From Neobacillus niacini (lineage in GTDB: Bacteria; Bacillota; Bacilli; Bacillales; Cytobacillaceae): 42,012 bases of DNA. Location: contig NZ_JACWFG010000017.1 of assembly GCF_019749295.1 (NCBI RefSeq), positions 1 through 42,012 on the forward strand, given 5' to 3'. Shown one piece after another: positions 1 through 9,800 of this stretch; within the stretch, counting starts at the first letter, position 1, and each line of letters opens with the position of its first letter. The translations under genes and the position numbers were made by a program. The notes below the pieces were generated by a model. It made no database searches. It was not told the origin of the DNA and worked only from the letters and a program-made list of their open reading frames with translations.

Positions 1-39
1 GTGGAGCTGACTGATACTAATCGTTCGAGGACTTAACCA
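1..39 (+). rRNA. 23S ribosomal RNA, 3' end only
   Basis: The window opens inside the last bases of a 23S rRNA. The segment with GATACTAATCG and CTTAACCA is the conserved 3' terminus of Bacillus 23S genes. Nearly all of the gene lies left of the window. It is followed after about 70 bp by 5S rRNA in the same direction, so this is the distal end of a rrn operon. Confidence 0.93.
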
Positions 40-112
40 ATTTTAATGCGAACTCGTTTTACTACTTCTTCTGATTATCTAGTTTTGAGGGAATGAATCC
101 TCAACAAAATAG

Positions 113-229
<117 letters not shown>

Positions 230-235
230 AAAACG

Positions 236-266
236 AAGCACAACCTGATAAGGGTTGTGCTTTTTT
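236..266 (+). terminator. rrn operon terminator
   Basis: GCACAACC (238-245) pairs with GGTTGTGC (253-260), followed by six T. It lies 7 nt after 5S rRNA and is the likely Rho-independent terminator of the rrn operon. Confidence 0.9.
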
Positions 267-369
267 GTAAATACGATTCTATAACATTTCTAAAGCATAA
301 TATTTCATTAACGTAACGAATATAATTCATCGATATACTTATTTTTAAATTGAAAGTAGGTATTAATAG

Positions 370-702
370 ATGAAAAGCAAAATACACCGGTGTAATTGCA
401 GGAAGGTATGGTCAATCCAAAATAGAAAAACAAAGGTTACGGCAGATTCTATTCTTCTGAATGGAGAATGGTATGCAGAATTAAGACCTGAAAGGAGATG
501 TGACCCAAAGGGATTTGTTGCGACTAAGAGAAGTCAAGAAATCATCTTTAATCCTCCTCGTGAGTATATTGAGAATTTTAGAATAATAGAAAAACTTAAT
601 TATGATAAGAAAAATGTAAATTTCAACATAAAATATGGAAAGTATTTATTATTTGCTGAAGACGGATCGTGTTATATCCTAGAAAAGGCAAAAAACCCTT
701 AA
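370..702 (+). CDS. Unrecognised small protein, 110 aa
   Basis: I do not recognise this protein with certainty. It begins with a basic, cysteine-containing stretch (HRCNCRKVW), has a second cysteine after ERR near residue 44 and one near the end (DGSCYIL), and no membrane segment or signal peptide. The His/Cys spacing could hint at metal binding, but this is weak. The ATG at 370 has a modest upstream site (GAAAGTAGG). It stands alone between the rrn terminator and its own terminator at 716-744, so it is a single-gene transcript. AT-rich codon use matches its neighbours. It is probably real, with unknown function. Confidence 0.6.
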   Translation: MKSKIHRCNCRKVWSIQNRKTKVTADSILLNGEWYAELRPERRCDPKGFVATKRSQEIIFNPPREYIENFRIIEKLNYDKKNVNFNIKYGKYLLFAEDGSCYILEKAKNP

Positions 703-715
703 ATAGCAACACTCC

Positions 716-744
716 AAGCTGTTACTGTAACAGCTTATTTTTTT
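716..744 (+). terminator. Terminator after the 110-aa gene
   Basis: AAGCTGTTA and TAACAGCTT form a 9-bp stem with a 3-nt loop, followed by ATTTTTTTG, 14 nt after the stop codon. Confidence 0.85.
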
Positions 745-918
745 GCTATTTGTCAAAATAATATTATAAGTGCTGTCTAATAATGGCTTAAGATATGTTA
801 CATTTAAAGTAAGAAGGAAATAACATATTGGTAGTGTAAATGTAAAAACGTACACGATGCATATCATAACCTTCTATAGATTCCAAGGTAAATATTACAA
901 TAGTTTGAGGTGTCCCCG

Positions 919-2391
919 ATGAAATACACAGGTAGAACTACTTTGTCTATTCTTTCTATTATGGTTTCCTTTATCGAATCATTTTCAGAAAAAACAACCT
1001 TATGGTCAATCTTAGAGGCTGTTTCATTTGCTGCTATCGCTTTCCTGCTGGGATGGGTCTATGATAAAGCAATCTACTATAAGAATAAAGCTGAAATTAG
1101 TGAAACTAGACTATGGGATATATTAAAATTCTCTCCAGAACCCATCATTGTATATCAGGATGAGAGGATTGTTTTTGTAAATGAAAAGTTTGAACAATTA
1201 ATTCAATTACCATCTACTGAAATAATTGGGAAGTCCATCCTGCAGTATGTTCTTCCTGAATACCATTCTACTGTGGAAAAACGATTACAGGAAATGAGCG
1301 ATGGAAATATAACTCAAGACCGAGTAGAGTTGAAAATCAATACACCATCACATCATGTTCTGGACATTGAAATTTCCTCTAGTCCTATTATTTATAATAG
1401 TAAACCTGCAGTTGAGGTGTTTATAAGAGATGTAACAAAACGTAATAGATTGGAAGAAGAGTTGAGAAAAAATGATGAGTTATATCGATTTATAACCGAA
1501 AATACAACGGATCTTATCTCTTACATTAATCCAAATGGTTGTTATCGTTATATTTCACCCTCCAGTAAGTGTATGTTAGATTATAATCAAGATGAATTAA
1601 TTGGCAGGAATCTTTATGAATATTTACATCCTGATGAAGTTGAACATGTTACTTCATTAATTTTAGAAGCAGATTCAGATTTAGACTTTGCATCCTTTAC
1701 CCACCGGTTAAAACTAAAAGATAATACGTTTATCTGGTTAGAAACAAACGCTAGAACTATTCGAGGTAACTCTCAAAAGCTAGAAGGAATTGTAGCTGTT
1801 TCTCGAGATATTACAGAGCGTATCGAAAAAGAAAAAAATCTTCAGGAAACAAATGTTATGTTGCGTTTTATAGCCAATATGGATGGATTAACAGGAATTG
1901 CAAATCGACGGTTCTTTGATGAAAGGTTACAAGAGGAATGGAAACGAATGAAGCGTAACAGCTTACCCTTTTCAGCTATCATGATTGATATTGATTATTT
2001 TAAAAAATATAATGATTATAATGGTCACCAGGCTGGTGATGATTGTTTAAGACGTATTGCAAAAACGTTAAAGGATACCTTAAAGAGACCTGGTGATTTT
2101 GCAGCAAGGTATGGAGGGGAAGAGTTCGTAATCTTGCTCCCAGATACAGACGAACAAGGGGCATCACATGTTGCAGCTATGCTTCAAGCAAATGTAATTA
2201 AACTTAACATTCCCTATACACCCGAAGAACATGAACCAGTTGTCACCATCAGCATAGGTTGTGCAACACTAATTCCAAATGAGAGGTTAAACCCTGAGGA
2301 TTTAATCAAACTCGCTGATGAAAAATTATATCTCTCAAAGGATAACAGAATCCACCACTTTCCTTTAAACCAATTAACCTACCTTGCTTAA
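919..2391 (+). CDS. Membrane-anchored PAS-PAS-GGDEF diguanylate cyclase
   Basis: Predicted diguanylate cyclase making c-di-GMP from two GTP. One membrane helix lies near residues 28-48. Two PAS domains follow (about 65-175 and 185-300; each ends in the typical RDVTKR / RDITER segment), then a GGDEF domain from about 318. The active-site motif is GGEEF (399-403), which belongs to the active type. Five residues upstream is RPGD (390-393), a complete RxxD inhibitory site, so product feedback is expected. The GTP/metal segment IDIDYFKKYND is present. I chose the ATG at 919 because GAGGTG (907-912) sits 6 nt upstream; the in-frame GTG at 910 lies inside that site. No EAL or HD-GYP partner is in the window. 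The signal sensed is not evident. Confidence 0.93.
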   Translation: MKYTGRTTLSILSIMVSFIESFSEKTTLWSILEAVSFAAIAFLLGWVYDKAIYYKNKAEISETRLWDILKFSPEPIIVYQDERIVFVNEKFEQLIQLPSTEIIGKSILQYVLPEYHSTVEKRLQEMSDGNITQDRVELKINTPSHHVLDIEISSSPIIYNSKPAVEVFIRDVTKRNRLEEELRKNDELYRFITENTTDLISYINPNGCYRYISPSSKCMLDYNQDELIGRNLYEYLHPDEVEHVTSLILEADSDLDFASFTHRLKLKDNTFIWLETNARTIRGNSQKLEGIVAVSRDITERIEKEKNLQETNVMLRFIANMDGLTGIANRRFFDERLQEEWKRMKRNSLPFSAIMIDIDYFKKYNDYNGHQAGDDCLRRIAKTLKDTLKRPGDFAARYGGEEFVILLPDTDEQGASHVAAMLQANVIKLNIPYTPEEHEPVVTISIGCATLIPNERLNPEDLIKLADEKLYLSKDNRIHHFPLNQLTYLA

Positions 2392-2487
2392 ATGCAGGGT
2401 GTTTTTTATTTTAGCATTGTTATTTTCTATAAAGTAACCGAAAATAAGAGAGGTCAAATGAAAATTGAATTGGGGGGTACGGAGCAG

Positions 2488-3610
2488 GTGAATTCTAAAT
2501 ATGCACCTTTACTTGAGTCATTTGCATTTAAAAATGGCGTTCAACTAAAAAACCGAATGGTGATGGCACCAATGACAAATTGGTCCTCGAATCCTGACGG
2601 AACTGTTACAGATGATGAAGTCAATTATTATGCCAGACGCTCCAGTGGGGTAGGCTTGGTGATTACCGCATGTACCTATGTTACAGCGAATGGAAAAGGA
2701 TTTCATGGTGAATTTGGCGGAGACAGAGATGAATTAATTCCTAGCTTAAAAAGATTAGCGGCTGGGATAAAAGAACAGGGAGCAAAAGCCATATTACAAA
2801 TTTTTCACGGCGGCAGACAAGTGCCTCCTGAATTAATTCCAAATGGTGATGTCGTAAGTGCAAGCAGCATCCCTGTCGAAGGTGTCGGAAAGCCCGTCCC
2901 TAGAGAATTATCAGAACAGGAAGTAGAATCGATTGTGCGTGATTTTGGTGAGGCAACTCGAAGAGCAATTGAAGCAGGCTATGATGGTGTTGAAATCCAC
3001 GGGGCAAACGGATACTTAATTCAACAATTTTTCTCTCCGCATTCCAATCGTCGGGAAGACCGCTGGGGAGGAAGTCTCGAGAAGCGTTTAACCTTCCCGT
3101 TAGCTGTTGTCGATGAAGTGAAGAGAGTGGCTGCTGAGCATGCAAATGGTTCCTTTATTGTTGGTTATCGCTTTTCACCGGAGGAGCCCGAAACGCCAGG
3201 GATTACCATGGCTGATACTCTTGTTCTAATTGATGAGCTGGCAAAAAAGGAACTGGAATATCTTCATGTTTCCTTACATGATTTTTGGTCAACACCTAAG
3301 CGGGGTGTCGATGATAGCCGTTCAAGGATAGAAATCATACAAGAACGCGTGGGGGATCAAGTTCCCGTGATTGGAGTCGGGTCCATTTATACCCCGGATG
3401 ATGCGTTAAAAGCTTTTCAGACGGGTGTTCCACTGATTGCGCTAGGTCGAGAGCTAATTATCGATCCTGATTGGGTGCAAAAGGTAGCAGAGGGCAGAGA
3501 AACAGAAATAATTACAGAGATAAACAAGGAGAACCAACAGCAGCTAGTGATTCCAGATCCACTTTGGCAAGCAATCTCATACACCTGGATGGTTTCCGGG
3601 AGTTCATTAA
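2488..3610 (+). CDS. NADH:flavin oxidoreductase, OYE family (YqiG-like), frameshifted at the 3' end
   Basis: Old-yellow-enzyme-family TIM barrel that binds FMN and reduces activated C=C bonds or related substrates. Visible marks are VMAPMTNW near the N-terminus, the substrate-binding EIHGANGYL (His and Asn), the DRWGGS segment and the C-terminal phosphate-binding GVGSIY and ALGREL. The GTG at 2488 matches the usual N-terminus of this family; ATG 2458 (site AGAGGT) is an in-frame alternative. The frame as read continues past PLWQAI into unrelated residues up to 3801. Shifting one base near 3577-3585 instead gives the family-like ending HTPGWFPGVH with TAA at 3608-3610, just before a strong terminator. 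A 2-base loss (or 1-base gain) is therefore likely. The catalytic barrel is intact. Confidence 0.85.
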
Positions 3611-3612
3611 AA

Positions 3613-3650
3613 AAAAAGAGTTCATCCCTAACTTGGATGAACTCTTTTAC
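3613..3650. terminator. Bidirectional terminator between the OYE gene and its convergent neighbour
   Basis: AAAAGAGTTCATCC (3614-3627) pairs with GGATGAACTCTTTT (3635-3648). An A-run before and a T-run after let it work on both strands. It sits directly after the TAA at 3608, which marks the ancestral end of the OYE gene. Confidence 0.9.
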
Positions 3651-4042
3651 TGTATATATTCGGCATTATAAGTATTTTCACCAGAATGAACTGATAAGAG
3701 GGTGTCTGCATAACCAACCAATCGATTTACAATTTCGTCAGCAAGCGCATAAACCAGATGGTGCTGCTCAGCTTTATGAAGAGCTGAATCATCAAATATA
3801 ATCGTGGTATTAATAAATATCTGTTTTGTGTCATAAAGGTTGTAATGAATAATCGTTTTTCCTGCAGCTCCTCCGGTTACAGGATCTGTAAAACTAGGAA
3901 GAAATATATACCATTCCTCTGCTGTGGGTGACCGAAAATTTTTTGTGAATTTCATGCCATTAATTTCAGATTCAATTTGTCCTCTCAAGCGCTCATCTAT
4001 CACATCAATTATGTTTTCATCCATTTGTAATCCCGCTTCCAA
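3647..4042 (-). CDS. Unrecognised cytoplasmic protein, about 125-131 aa
   Basis: Not recognised. It is a soluble, acidic protein with no signal peptide or membrane helix; a central block reads EEWYIFLPSF and a later HHLVYALADEIV helix. It is convergent with the OYE gene and shares its terminator. The start is ambiguous: TTG at 4042 lies 14 nt from the AGGAGG site (4057-4062), while the in-frame ATG at 4024 lacks its own site. Between them an out-of-frame ATG at 4046 has ideal spacing to AGGAGG and opens a 9-residue frame whose TGA overlaps the ATG at 4024. Start by coupling is therefore possible. Confidence 0.65.
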   Translation of the reverse strand: MEAGLQMDENIIDVIDERLRGQIESEINGMKFTKNFRSPTAEEWYIFLPSFTDPVTGGAAGKTIIHYNLYDTKQIFINTTIIFDDSALHKAEQHHLVYALADEIVNRLVGYADTLLSVHSGENTYNAEYIQ

Positions 4043-4139
4043 ACATGTTTTTTTATCCTCCTAGCATACCCATTATTGAGGGAATATTATCCTAATTTTG
4101 TTTGGCAGATGGTTAAATATATAGGAGAAAAAAATCTTT

Positions 4140-4148
4140 TGCTATAAT
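4140..4148 (+). promoter_or_regulatory. Extended -10 promoter of the MFS gene
   Basis: TGCTATAAT is a perfect extended -10 element (TG-N-TATAAT), 28 nt before the start codon of the transporter. No good -35 is seen, as is usual for this class. Confidence 0.6.
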
Positions 4149-4176
4149 AGTAGAAGTGCAGAGATAGGAGGACTAA

Positions 4177-5514
4177 ATGAATAAGAATAAATATGTTTTT
4201 ATTGGGCTTGTGATAACAACTCTTATTTCAGCCCTCGATACTAATATTATGCAGACAGCAAGTCCAACAATCGTTAATCAGCTTGGAGGACTAGAACTAT
4301 TTTCTTGGATCTTTGTTGTTTATATGCTCGCTAGTACTATTACGGTTCCTCTTTATGGGAAATTATCGGATATGTATGGTCGTAAAAAACTATTAATGGT
4401 TGCAGTGGCTTTGTTTACGGTTGGTTCAATCCTCTGCGGACTGGCAAATTCTATGATTACCCTTATTATTTATCGGGGGATACAAGGATTAGGAGCCGGG
4501 GGTATGATTCCTCTCTCGATGATTATTGTAGGGGATTTATTCACCATCGAAAAACGCGGGAAGATCCAAGCGGTCTTTAGCGCTATTTGGGCAATATCTT
4601 CCATCATCGGACCTGTTTTAGGATCATTCTTTGTAGAAGCTTTGACTTGGAGATGGATTTTCTTTATCAATATCCCTATAGGTATTGCAACAGTTCTTTG
4701 TTTACTGCCATATAAGGAAACCGCTGAATATAAAAAGACTTTTATCGATTATAAAGGTTTTTTCTTGTTTGGTATTTCCATCACTCTTTTATTATTATCA
4801 ACGAGCCTAAGTAAGCCATTCTGGTATATCATTGGTGGTGTAATTGGATTTATTCTTTTTATTCTTGTGGAAAGAAAAGAGAAGTATCCATTCCTTCCTG
4901 TTGCCTTATTTAAGAACAAAGGGTTACTATCGACGAATTCTTTCATGTTGGTTTACTGCCTTTCTTTTTATGGCACTTCAAACTTTATTCCACTCTTTTT
5001 ACAGGAAGGCAGTCAAATGAGCATTTATAAAAGTGGGTTAATATTGTTAAGTATTGCGCTTGGATGGATGTTTGGCAGTACACCAGCTGGAAAATGGATT
5101 ATACGCTTTGGATATAAAAATCTGTTTGTCATTGGCAGTATTCTTACAACAATCTCTGGCTTGGCACTCTATTTATTTATCCAAGACTTATCCTATATTG
5201 GTTTGTTTTTAATCTTGACCATACAGGGATTTTGCTTTGGTTTATTGTTTGCACTTGGTACAATTGCATCTCAAGAATTTGCAGAATCCACTATTAAGGG
5301 GATGTCCACGTCACTGCAAATGTTTCTAAGAAATATCGGGACCTCGGTCGGTGTAGCAATTATGGGATTGATTATTAACCATGCTGCCACACTTGCCATG
5401 GGAATGAAGAATGTTTTTCTTTACGCGCTACTATTGAGTTTTATTAACATTTTTCTTAGCTTTCGAATTCCTGAGAATACTGCAGCAGGCAGTGAGCCTA
5501 GCCTAACAACGTAA
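4177..5514 (+). CDS. MFS transporter, DHA2 (EmrB/QacA-type) drug:H+ antiporter family
   Basis: Integral membrane efflux-type transporter. Helix 1 carries the LDTNIMQTASPTI segment typical of the DHA2 family. Motif A (GKLSDMYGRKK) follows helix 2, and the antiporter motif C appears as GPVLGSFF in helix 5 (about residues 140-150). WRWIFFINIPIG after it is also characteristic. At 445 residues it is shorter than the usual 14-helix DHA2 proteins (about 480-520), so 12-14 helices are possible. ATG 4177 has GGAGG 5 nt upstream and an extended -10 promoter. It appears monocistronic. The substrate cannot be told from sequence; a multidrug or toxic-metabolite role is an inference from the family. Confidence 0.9.
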   Translation: MNKNKYVFIGLVITTLISALDTNIMQTASPTIVNQLGGLELFSWIFVVYMLASTITVPLYGKLSDMYGRKKLLMVAVALFTVGSILCGLANSMITLIIYRGIQGLGAGGMIPLSMIIVGDLFTIEKRGKIQAVFSAIWAISSIIGPVLGSFFVEALTWRWIFFINIPIGIATVLCLLPYKETAEYKKTFIDYKGFFLFGISITLLLLSTSLSKPFWYIIGGVIGFILFILVERKEKYPFLPVALFKNKGLLSTNSFMLVYCLSFYGTSNFIPLFLQEGSQMSIYKSGLILLSIALGWMFGSTPAGKWIIRFGYKNLFVIGSILTTISGLALYLFIQDLSYIGLFLILTIQGFCFGLLFALGTIASQEFAESTIKGMSTSLQMFLRNIGTSVGVAIMGLIINHAATLAMGMKNVFLYALLLSFINIFLSFRIPENTAAGSEPSLTT

Positions 5515-5633
5515 TAAAGTTTGTGATAATGATGTTATGTCAACCAGAATGTTACGAATAAAATAGTATGACAGGAAAATAATAGGGTTAGTGTTATTCA
5601 ATAACACGAATCTTCAATGTGGAGGGATATACT

Positions 5634-5768
5634 TTGAATATACTCTTTAGCATACTTAGAGCTTTAATGCTTTTAGGAATTAGATTAACGTATATCATTA
5701 ATTATGTTCAATCTAAGTTAAGTTTTATGTTAAGGAAGCCGATAAGGCTTAACCCAGTGTATTCATAA
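5634..5768 (+). CDS. Candidate small hydrophobic peptide, 44 aa
   Basis: TTG start preceded by GGAGGG (5621-5626) at a good distance. The 44 codons encode one hydrophobic stretch (residues 3-25, ILFSILRALMLLGIRLTYII) followed by a basic tail with KLSFMLRKPIRL. A terminator (5799-5829) follows 30 nt after the stop. A ribosome site, a membrane helix with a positive tail and a terminator together make a genuine small membrane protein plausible. I do not recognise a family. Confidence 0.4.
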   Translation: MNILFSILRALMLLGIRLTYIINYVQSKLSFMLRKPIRLNPVYS

Positions 5769-5798
5769 AGTAATATCTGATTCACATTGCAGCAAGGA

Positions 5799-5829
5799 AA
5801 GGTGAGCATAGCCCTATGCTTGCCTTTTT
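5799..5829 (+). terminator. Terminator after the 44-aa frame
   Basis: AAGGTGAGCATA and TATGCTTGCCTT form a 12-bp stem with two G-U pairs and a 4-nt loop, followed by TTTTT. Confidence 0.8.
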
Positions 5830-5832
5830 AAA

Positions 5833-5865
5833 TGAAAAAAATCCATATAAAGGATGGACTTTTTC
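5833..5865 (-). terminator. Terminator of the gamma-carbonic-anhydrase-like gene
   Basis: On the minus strand a stem GAAAAAGTCCAT / ATGGATTTTTTTC, with one bulged base, ends in a T-run 14-46 nt after the stop codon of the gene at 5879-6391. Confidence 0.6.
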
Positions 5866-5878
5866 ATGTATTTTATTA

Positions 5879-6391
5879 TTATTTAATTATTTCTTTATAT
5901 TTCTTTCCTTTTTGTACATAGCTATCGCTTGAAAATTGGAGCATTTGTAAATCCTTATCAGTTAATTCTCGAACAACTTTACCTGGAGAGCCGAGGACAA
6001 GTGATCGAGGCGGGATTTTAATGCCGCCAGCTAGAAGCGTATTTGCCCCAATAATACATTCCTCACCTACTTCGACATTGTCTAACAAAGTTGATCCCAT
6101 TCCAATGATTGAACATCTCCCGACTTTACAGCCATGCAAAATAACATTATGACCGATGGTAACATCATCACCAATGACAACAGGTGACCCCTCATAAAGA
6201 TGAATGGTGGCATTATCCTGTATACTGCATCTTTTCCCAATGGTAATCGGACCATCATCTCCTCGCACTACAGCATTAAACCACACCGTTGATTCTTCTC
6301 CAATTGTAACATCTCCAACTAGATAGGCACCTGGCGCTACAAATACACTTTCATGAATAGCAGGGAATATACCATTATAGGGAATACGCAT
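5879..6391 (-). CDS. Gamma-carbonic-anhydrase-like hexapeptide-repeat protein (YtoA-like)
   Basis: 170-residue left-handed beta-helix protein made of hexapeptide repeats (IGEEST, IGKRCS, IGDDVT, IGHNVI and so on). Three histidines in the spacing of the gamma-CA metal site are present: His64 (ATIHL), His81 and His86 (IGHNVILHG). This matches the YtoA/PaaY branch, which binds a metal as a trimer; whether it hydrates CO2 is uncertain. The ATG at 6391 has AAGGAGAG 8 nt upstream. It is monocistronic, with its own terminator at 5833-5865. Confidence 0.92.
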   Translation of the reverse strand: MRIPYNGIFPAIHESVFVAPGAYLVGDVTIGEESTVWFNAVVRGDDGPITIGKRCSIQDNATIHLYEGSPVVIGDDVTIGHNVILHGCKVGRCSIIGMGSTLLDNVEVGEECIIGANTLLAGGIKIPPRSLVLGSPGKVVRELTDKDLQMLQFSSDSYVQKGKKYKEIIK

Positions 6392-6849
6392 GATTCGCTC
6401 TCTCCTTTATAGTCAGAGTTATTTAATAACTTAGCTGAATTATACCATCATTAGCTGGGAAACGAGAATTCCTTCGATTGAAAGATATAACTTTTCAACT
6501 GCTCCCGTGAACATGATACCAGCATCAAGTATCGATACTACTAGGAAAAAGTAATCATTTTATATAAATAGAGAAAATTACCCCAACAAAAAGAATGACA
6601 AAGTGTAGAAAAAGATTCAGCCCTACAGGACAAAATACGTTGTCGACCTCAATTTGGACTAATTTTCCATATTTCCCAATGACTACTAAACTCTCAATTT
6701 CCAATAATTACTATTTTCTTGACGTGATTCGACACAAACCCCAACTACTAAGCGGTATTTTTAAAGTAGCACCAATGTTACTAACATAAAGTGTGCTTTA
6801 GGAAGGAGGGTAGGTGTCAGTTCCACGAAAATACTTAGGGGGTAATGGG
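6392..6849. other. Gene-free stretch before bpr
   Basis: No convincing gene lies here. It contains a perfect 12-bp palindrome AGTATCGATACT (6528-6539) that could be an operator or chance. The region must hold the bpr promoter, but I found no well-spaced -35/-10 pair: TTGACG at 6719 lacks a -10 at 17 bp. A strong AAGGAGGG site (6803-6810) lies before GTG 6814. Confidence 0.5.
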
Positions 6850-9800
6850 ATGAGAAAAAAGAAACGTCGTTTTCTATCGGTGATGTGCACCGCCATGTTA
6901 GTTTTACCTATGCTCATGCAGCCTCAAGTGAATGCCGTTGCAGCAACAAAGGGAGTCAGTGTTTCAGCTAAAGATCACATAAACTCTCCAGCTAAGAAAA
7001 TTTCGAACACCCTAGAGAAACAATTCGATAATCAAGACAAAGTAACCTTCTTAATTAAAATGAAGGAACAGGTGGATACGGCAAGTGTAGCAAAAGAAGC
7101 CGAGAAAAAAGCAAGCCTAAGTAAAGCAACACCAGCTAAAAGTAAATCTTTAAAACGTTCTACAATTGTTTCAGAGTTAAAAGCAACCGCACAGGAAACT
7201 CAATTTGAATTGTTAGAGTACCTGCAAAAGCAAGTGGAAGCAGGGGCTGCAAAAGACGTTCATTCCTACTATGTTGTTAACGGGATTGCCGTAACAGCTA
7301 CAAAAGAAGTCATGGAAAAGGTTGCTGCCTTCCAAGAAGTAGAAAAAATCCTTCCAAATGAAACAAGACAATTGTTTGTTCCTGAAAAATCTGCAGGAGC
7401 GGTAGCAGAACCAAAAGCCGAAACCAATGCCATTGAATGGAATATTGATCGTGTAGGTGCGCCAGCCGTTTGGGAGATGGGAATTGATGGGAGTGGAATC
7501 ACGGTTGCATCCATTGATACTGGTGTACAGTGGAATCACCCGGCACTACAGTCAAAATATCGTGGGTTTGATGAAGCAACTGGTCAGGTATCACATGCCA
7601 ACAACTGGTTTGACGCTACAGCCGGTCAATCAGCACCATATGATGACCAAGGCCACGGGACACATGTTACTGGAACAATGGTTGGATCTGAGCCAGATGG
7701 TTCGAATGCCATTGGTGTCGCACCAGGTGCCAAGTGGATTGCTGTAAAAGCTTTTACAGCTGCAGGTGGAACCGATGCTGATCTATTAGAAGCTGGTGAA
7801 TGGATTTTAGCACCAAATGGAAATCCTGATTTAGCGCCAGATGTAGTAAATAACTCTTGGGGTGGAGGAGCTGGTTTAGATGAGTGGTATCGCCCTATGG
7901 TTCAAGCTTGGAGAGCAGCCGAAATCTTCCCAGAATTCTCAGCAGGAAACACAACGTTAACGAACCCAGGCGGACCTGGATCCGTTGCAAATCCCGCAAA
8001 CTACCCTGAATCTGTCGCTACAGGTGCAACAGATATTAATAACTTACTAGGAAGTTTTTCATTATTAGGACCATCGCCATATCAAGAAATTAAACCAGAG
8101 CTGACTGCACCAGGCGTTAACATTCGTTCTTCCGTACCTGGAAGCAGCTATGAAGGCGGATGGAATGGAACATCGATGGCTGGACCGCATGTTGCAGCTG
8201 CGATTGCCTTATTACTACAAGCAAACTCTAGTTTAACTGTGAATCAGCTAGAAGAGATTTTACAAACAACTGCAATCCCATTAACAGACAATACGTATCC
8301 GGAATCTCCAAACAACGGATATGGTTCGGGATTATTAAATGTCTATGACGCTGTATCCTCCGTCATTTCTGGCTTAGGAAAGCTTAAAGGACAGGTAACA
8401 AAAGAAGGAGACGACAGTGAAGCTCCAGTGTTAGAACATTCCCAACCTGCCACGGTTTTTGCAGGAATGCCGCTAACGTTACAAGCTTCAGCTGCCGACA
8501 ATATCAGTGTAACAAATGTAGAAGTTGAATATCAATTAGAAGATGGAAGCACAAATACAATTGCAGCAAAAAGAATTAGCGGTGATTATAAAAATGGAGT
8601 TTACCAAGCTGCTATCCCTGGTGAGGATATTGCGGGTGAATCGTTCTCCTATACCATAAAAGTAACCGATTTCGGTGGAAATGAAGCCGTAAATGAGTAT
8701 TCTGTAGCTGTACTCCCAGGCATTACAGTTGGATATGTACAAGATTTTGAAAGCAATCCAGACGGATGGACATCTTATGGTGAAGCTAATACATGGGAAT
8801 GGGGAGCGCCGACAACTGGACCGGGTGCAGCATTCTCAGGCGAAAAGGTTTATGGAACAAACTTAGACGGTACGTATGATAGCAGGGCTAATATGTCTTT
8901 ACAACTGCCGCCTATCGATTTGCCAGAAGGAAACAGTTATTTACAATTTAAACAATGGTACAATCTTGAACGAAACTATGATTACGGTCATGTATATGTT
9001 TCAACCGATAATGTAAATTGGGTTCAAAAGCTTCGGGTAAACAATCTGTCCAATGGATGGGTTGATGGTGAAGTTGACCTAAGCGAATACGCAGGACAAC
9101 GAATCTATATTGCCTTTAATGTAACGACTGACGGCAGTGTTGTTAGAGATGGCTGGTATTTAGATGATGTTCGTCTAACTGATACTGCCCTCACAGCACC
9201 ACAACAACTTGGTGTAGTTACGGATAAAGAAGACGCTTCTGCAAATGTGGGATTAAAAGAAAAAGTTGATCCAAATAAAATCACAATCCAAATGCCTGAA
9301 GTTTCTAAAGAAGCTAGCAGTGAAAAGGCTGCTCCGGCTGCCTTACCGATGCATGCTTTTGTTACAGTCCTAGAATCAGGGCGCTCTGTAAAAACAAACC
9401 CAGCTGACGGAAGCTTTGAAATGACACACGCTGCAGGTGAATTCACCGTTATTGCTGAAAGTTATGGATACCAAACAGAAACACAAACTGTGAACATTGA
9501 GCAGGATGGTGAAGTGACGGCTAACTTTACCCTTGAAGAACTTCCTAAAGGCACAGTAACTGGAACTGTTATCAATCAAGCTACGGGTGAGCCAGTTGCT
9601 GGGGCAACGGTTTACTTAATTGAAGATGCAAACATCGCACCAGTTGCAACAGATGCTAACGGAAACTATTCATTAACAGGCTATGAGGGCGACTATACCC
9701 TAAAAATCATTGCACCTCATTTCTATAGCCAAGAAGTATCTGTTACTCTACAAGGCAATTTGTCACAAAACTTTGAATTGAAGCCATTTATCGGTTATCC

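Noticed and set aside
919..2391. Link between the GGDEF protein and the CBS domains of OpuAA
   Set aside because: The CBS domains of osmolyte transporters bind c-di-AMP, whereas GGDEF enzymes make c-di-GMP; the two systems should not be joined.
3471..3671. Open frame overlapping the end of the OYE gene as an independent gene
   Set aside because: It is an alternative frame over the conserved OYE C-terminus and the terminator stem; no start site.
6595..6789. 64-residue open frame upstream of bpr
   Set aside because: No ribosome site, no recognisable protein pattern, and AT-rich sequence in a likely promoter region.
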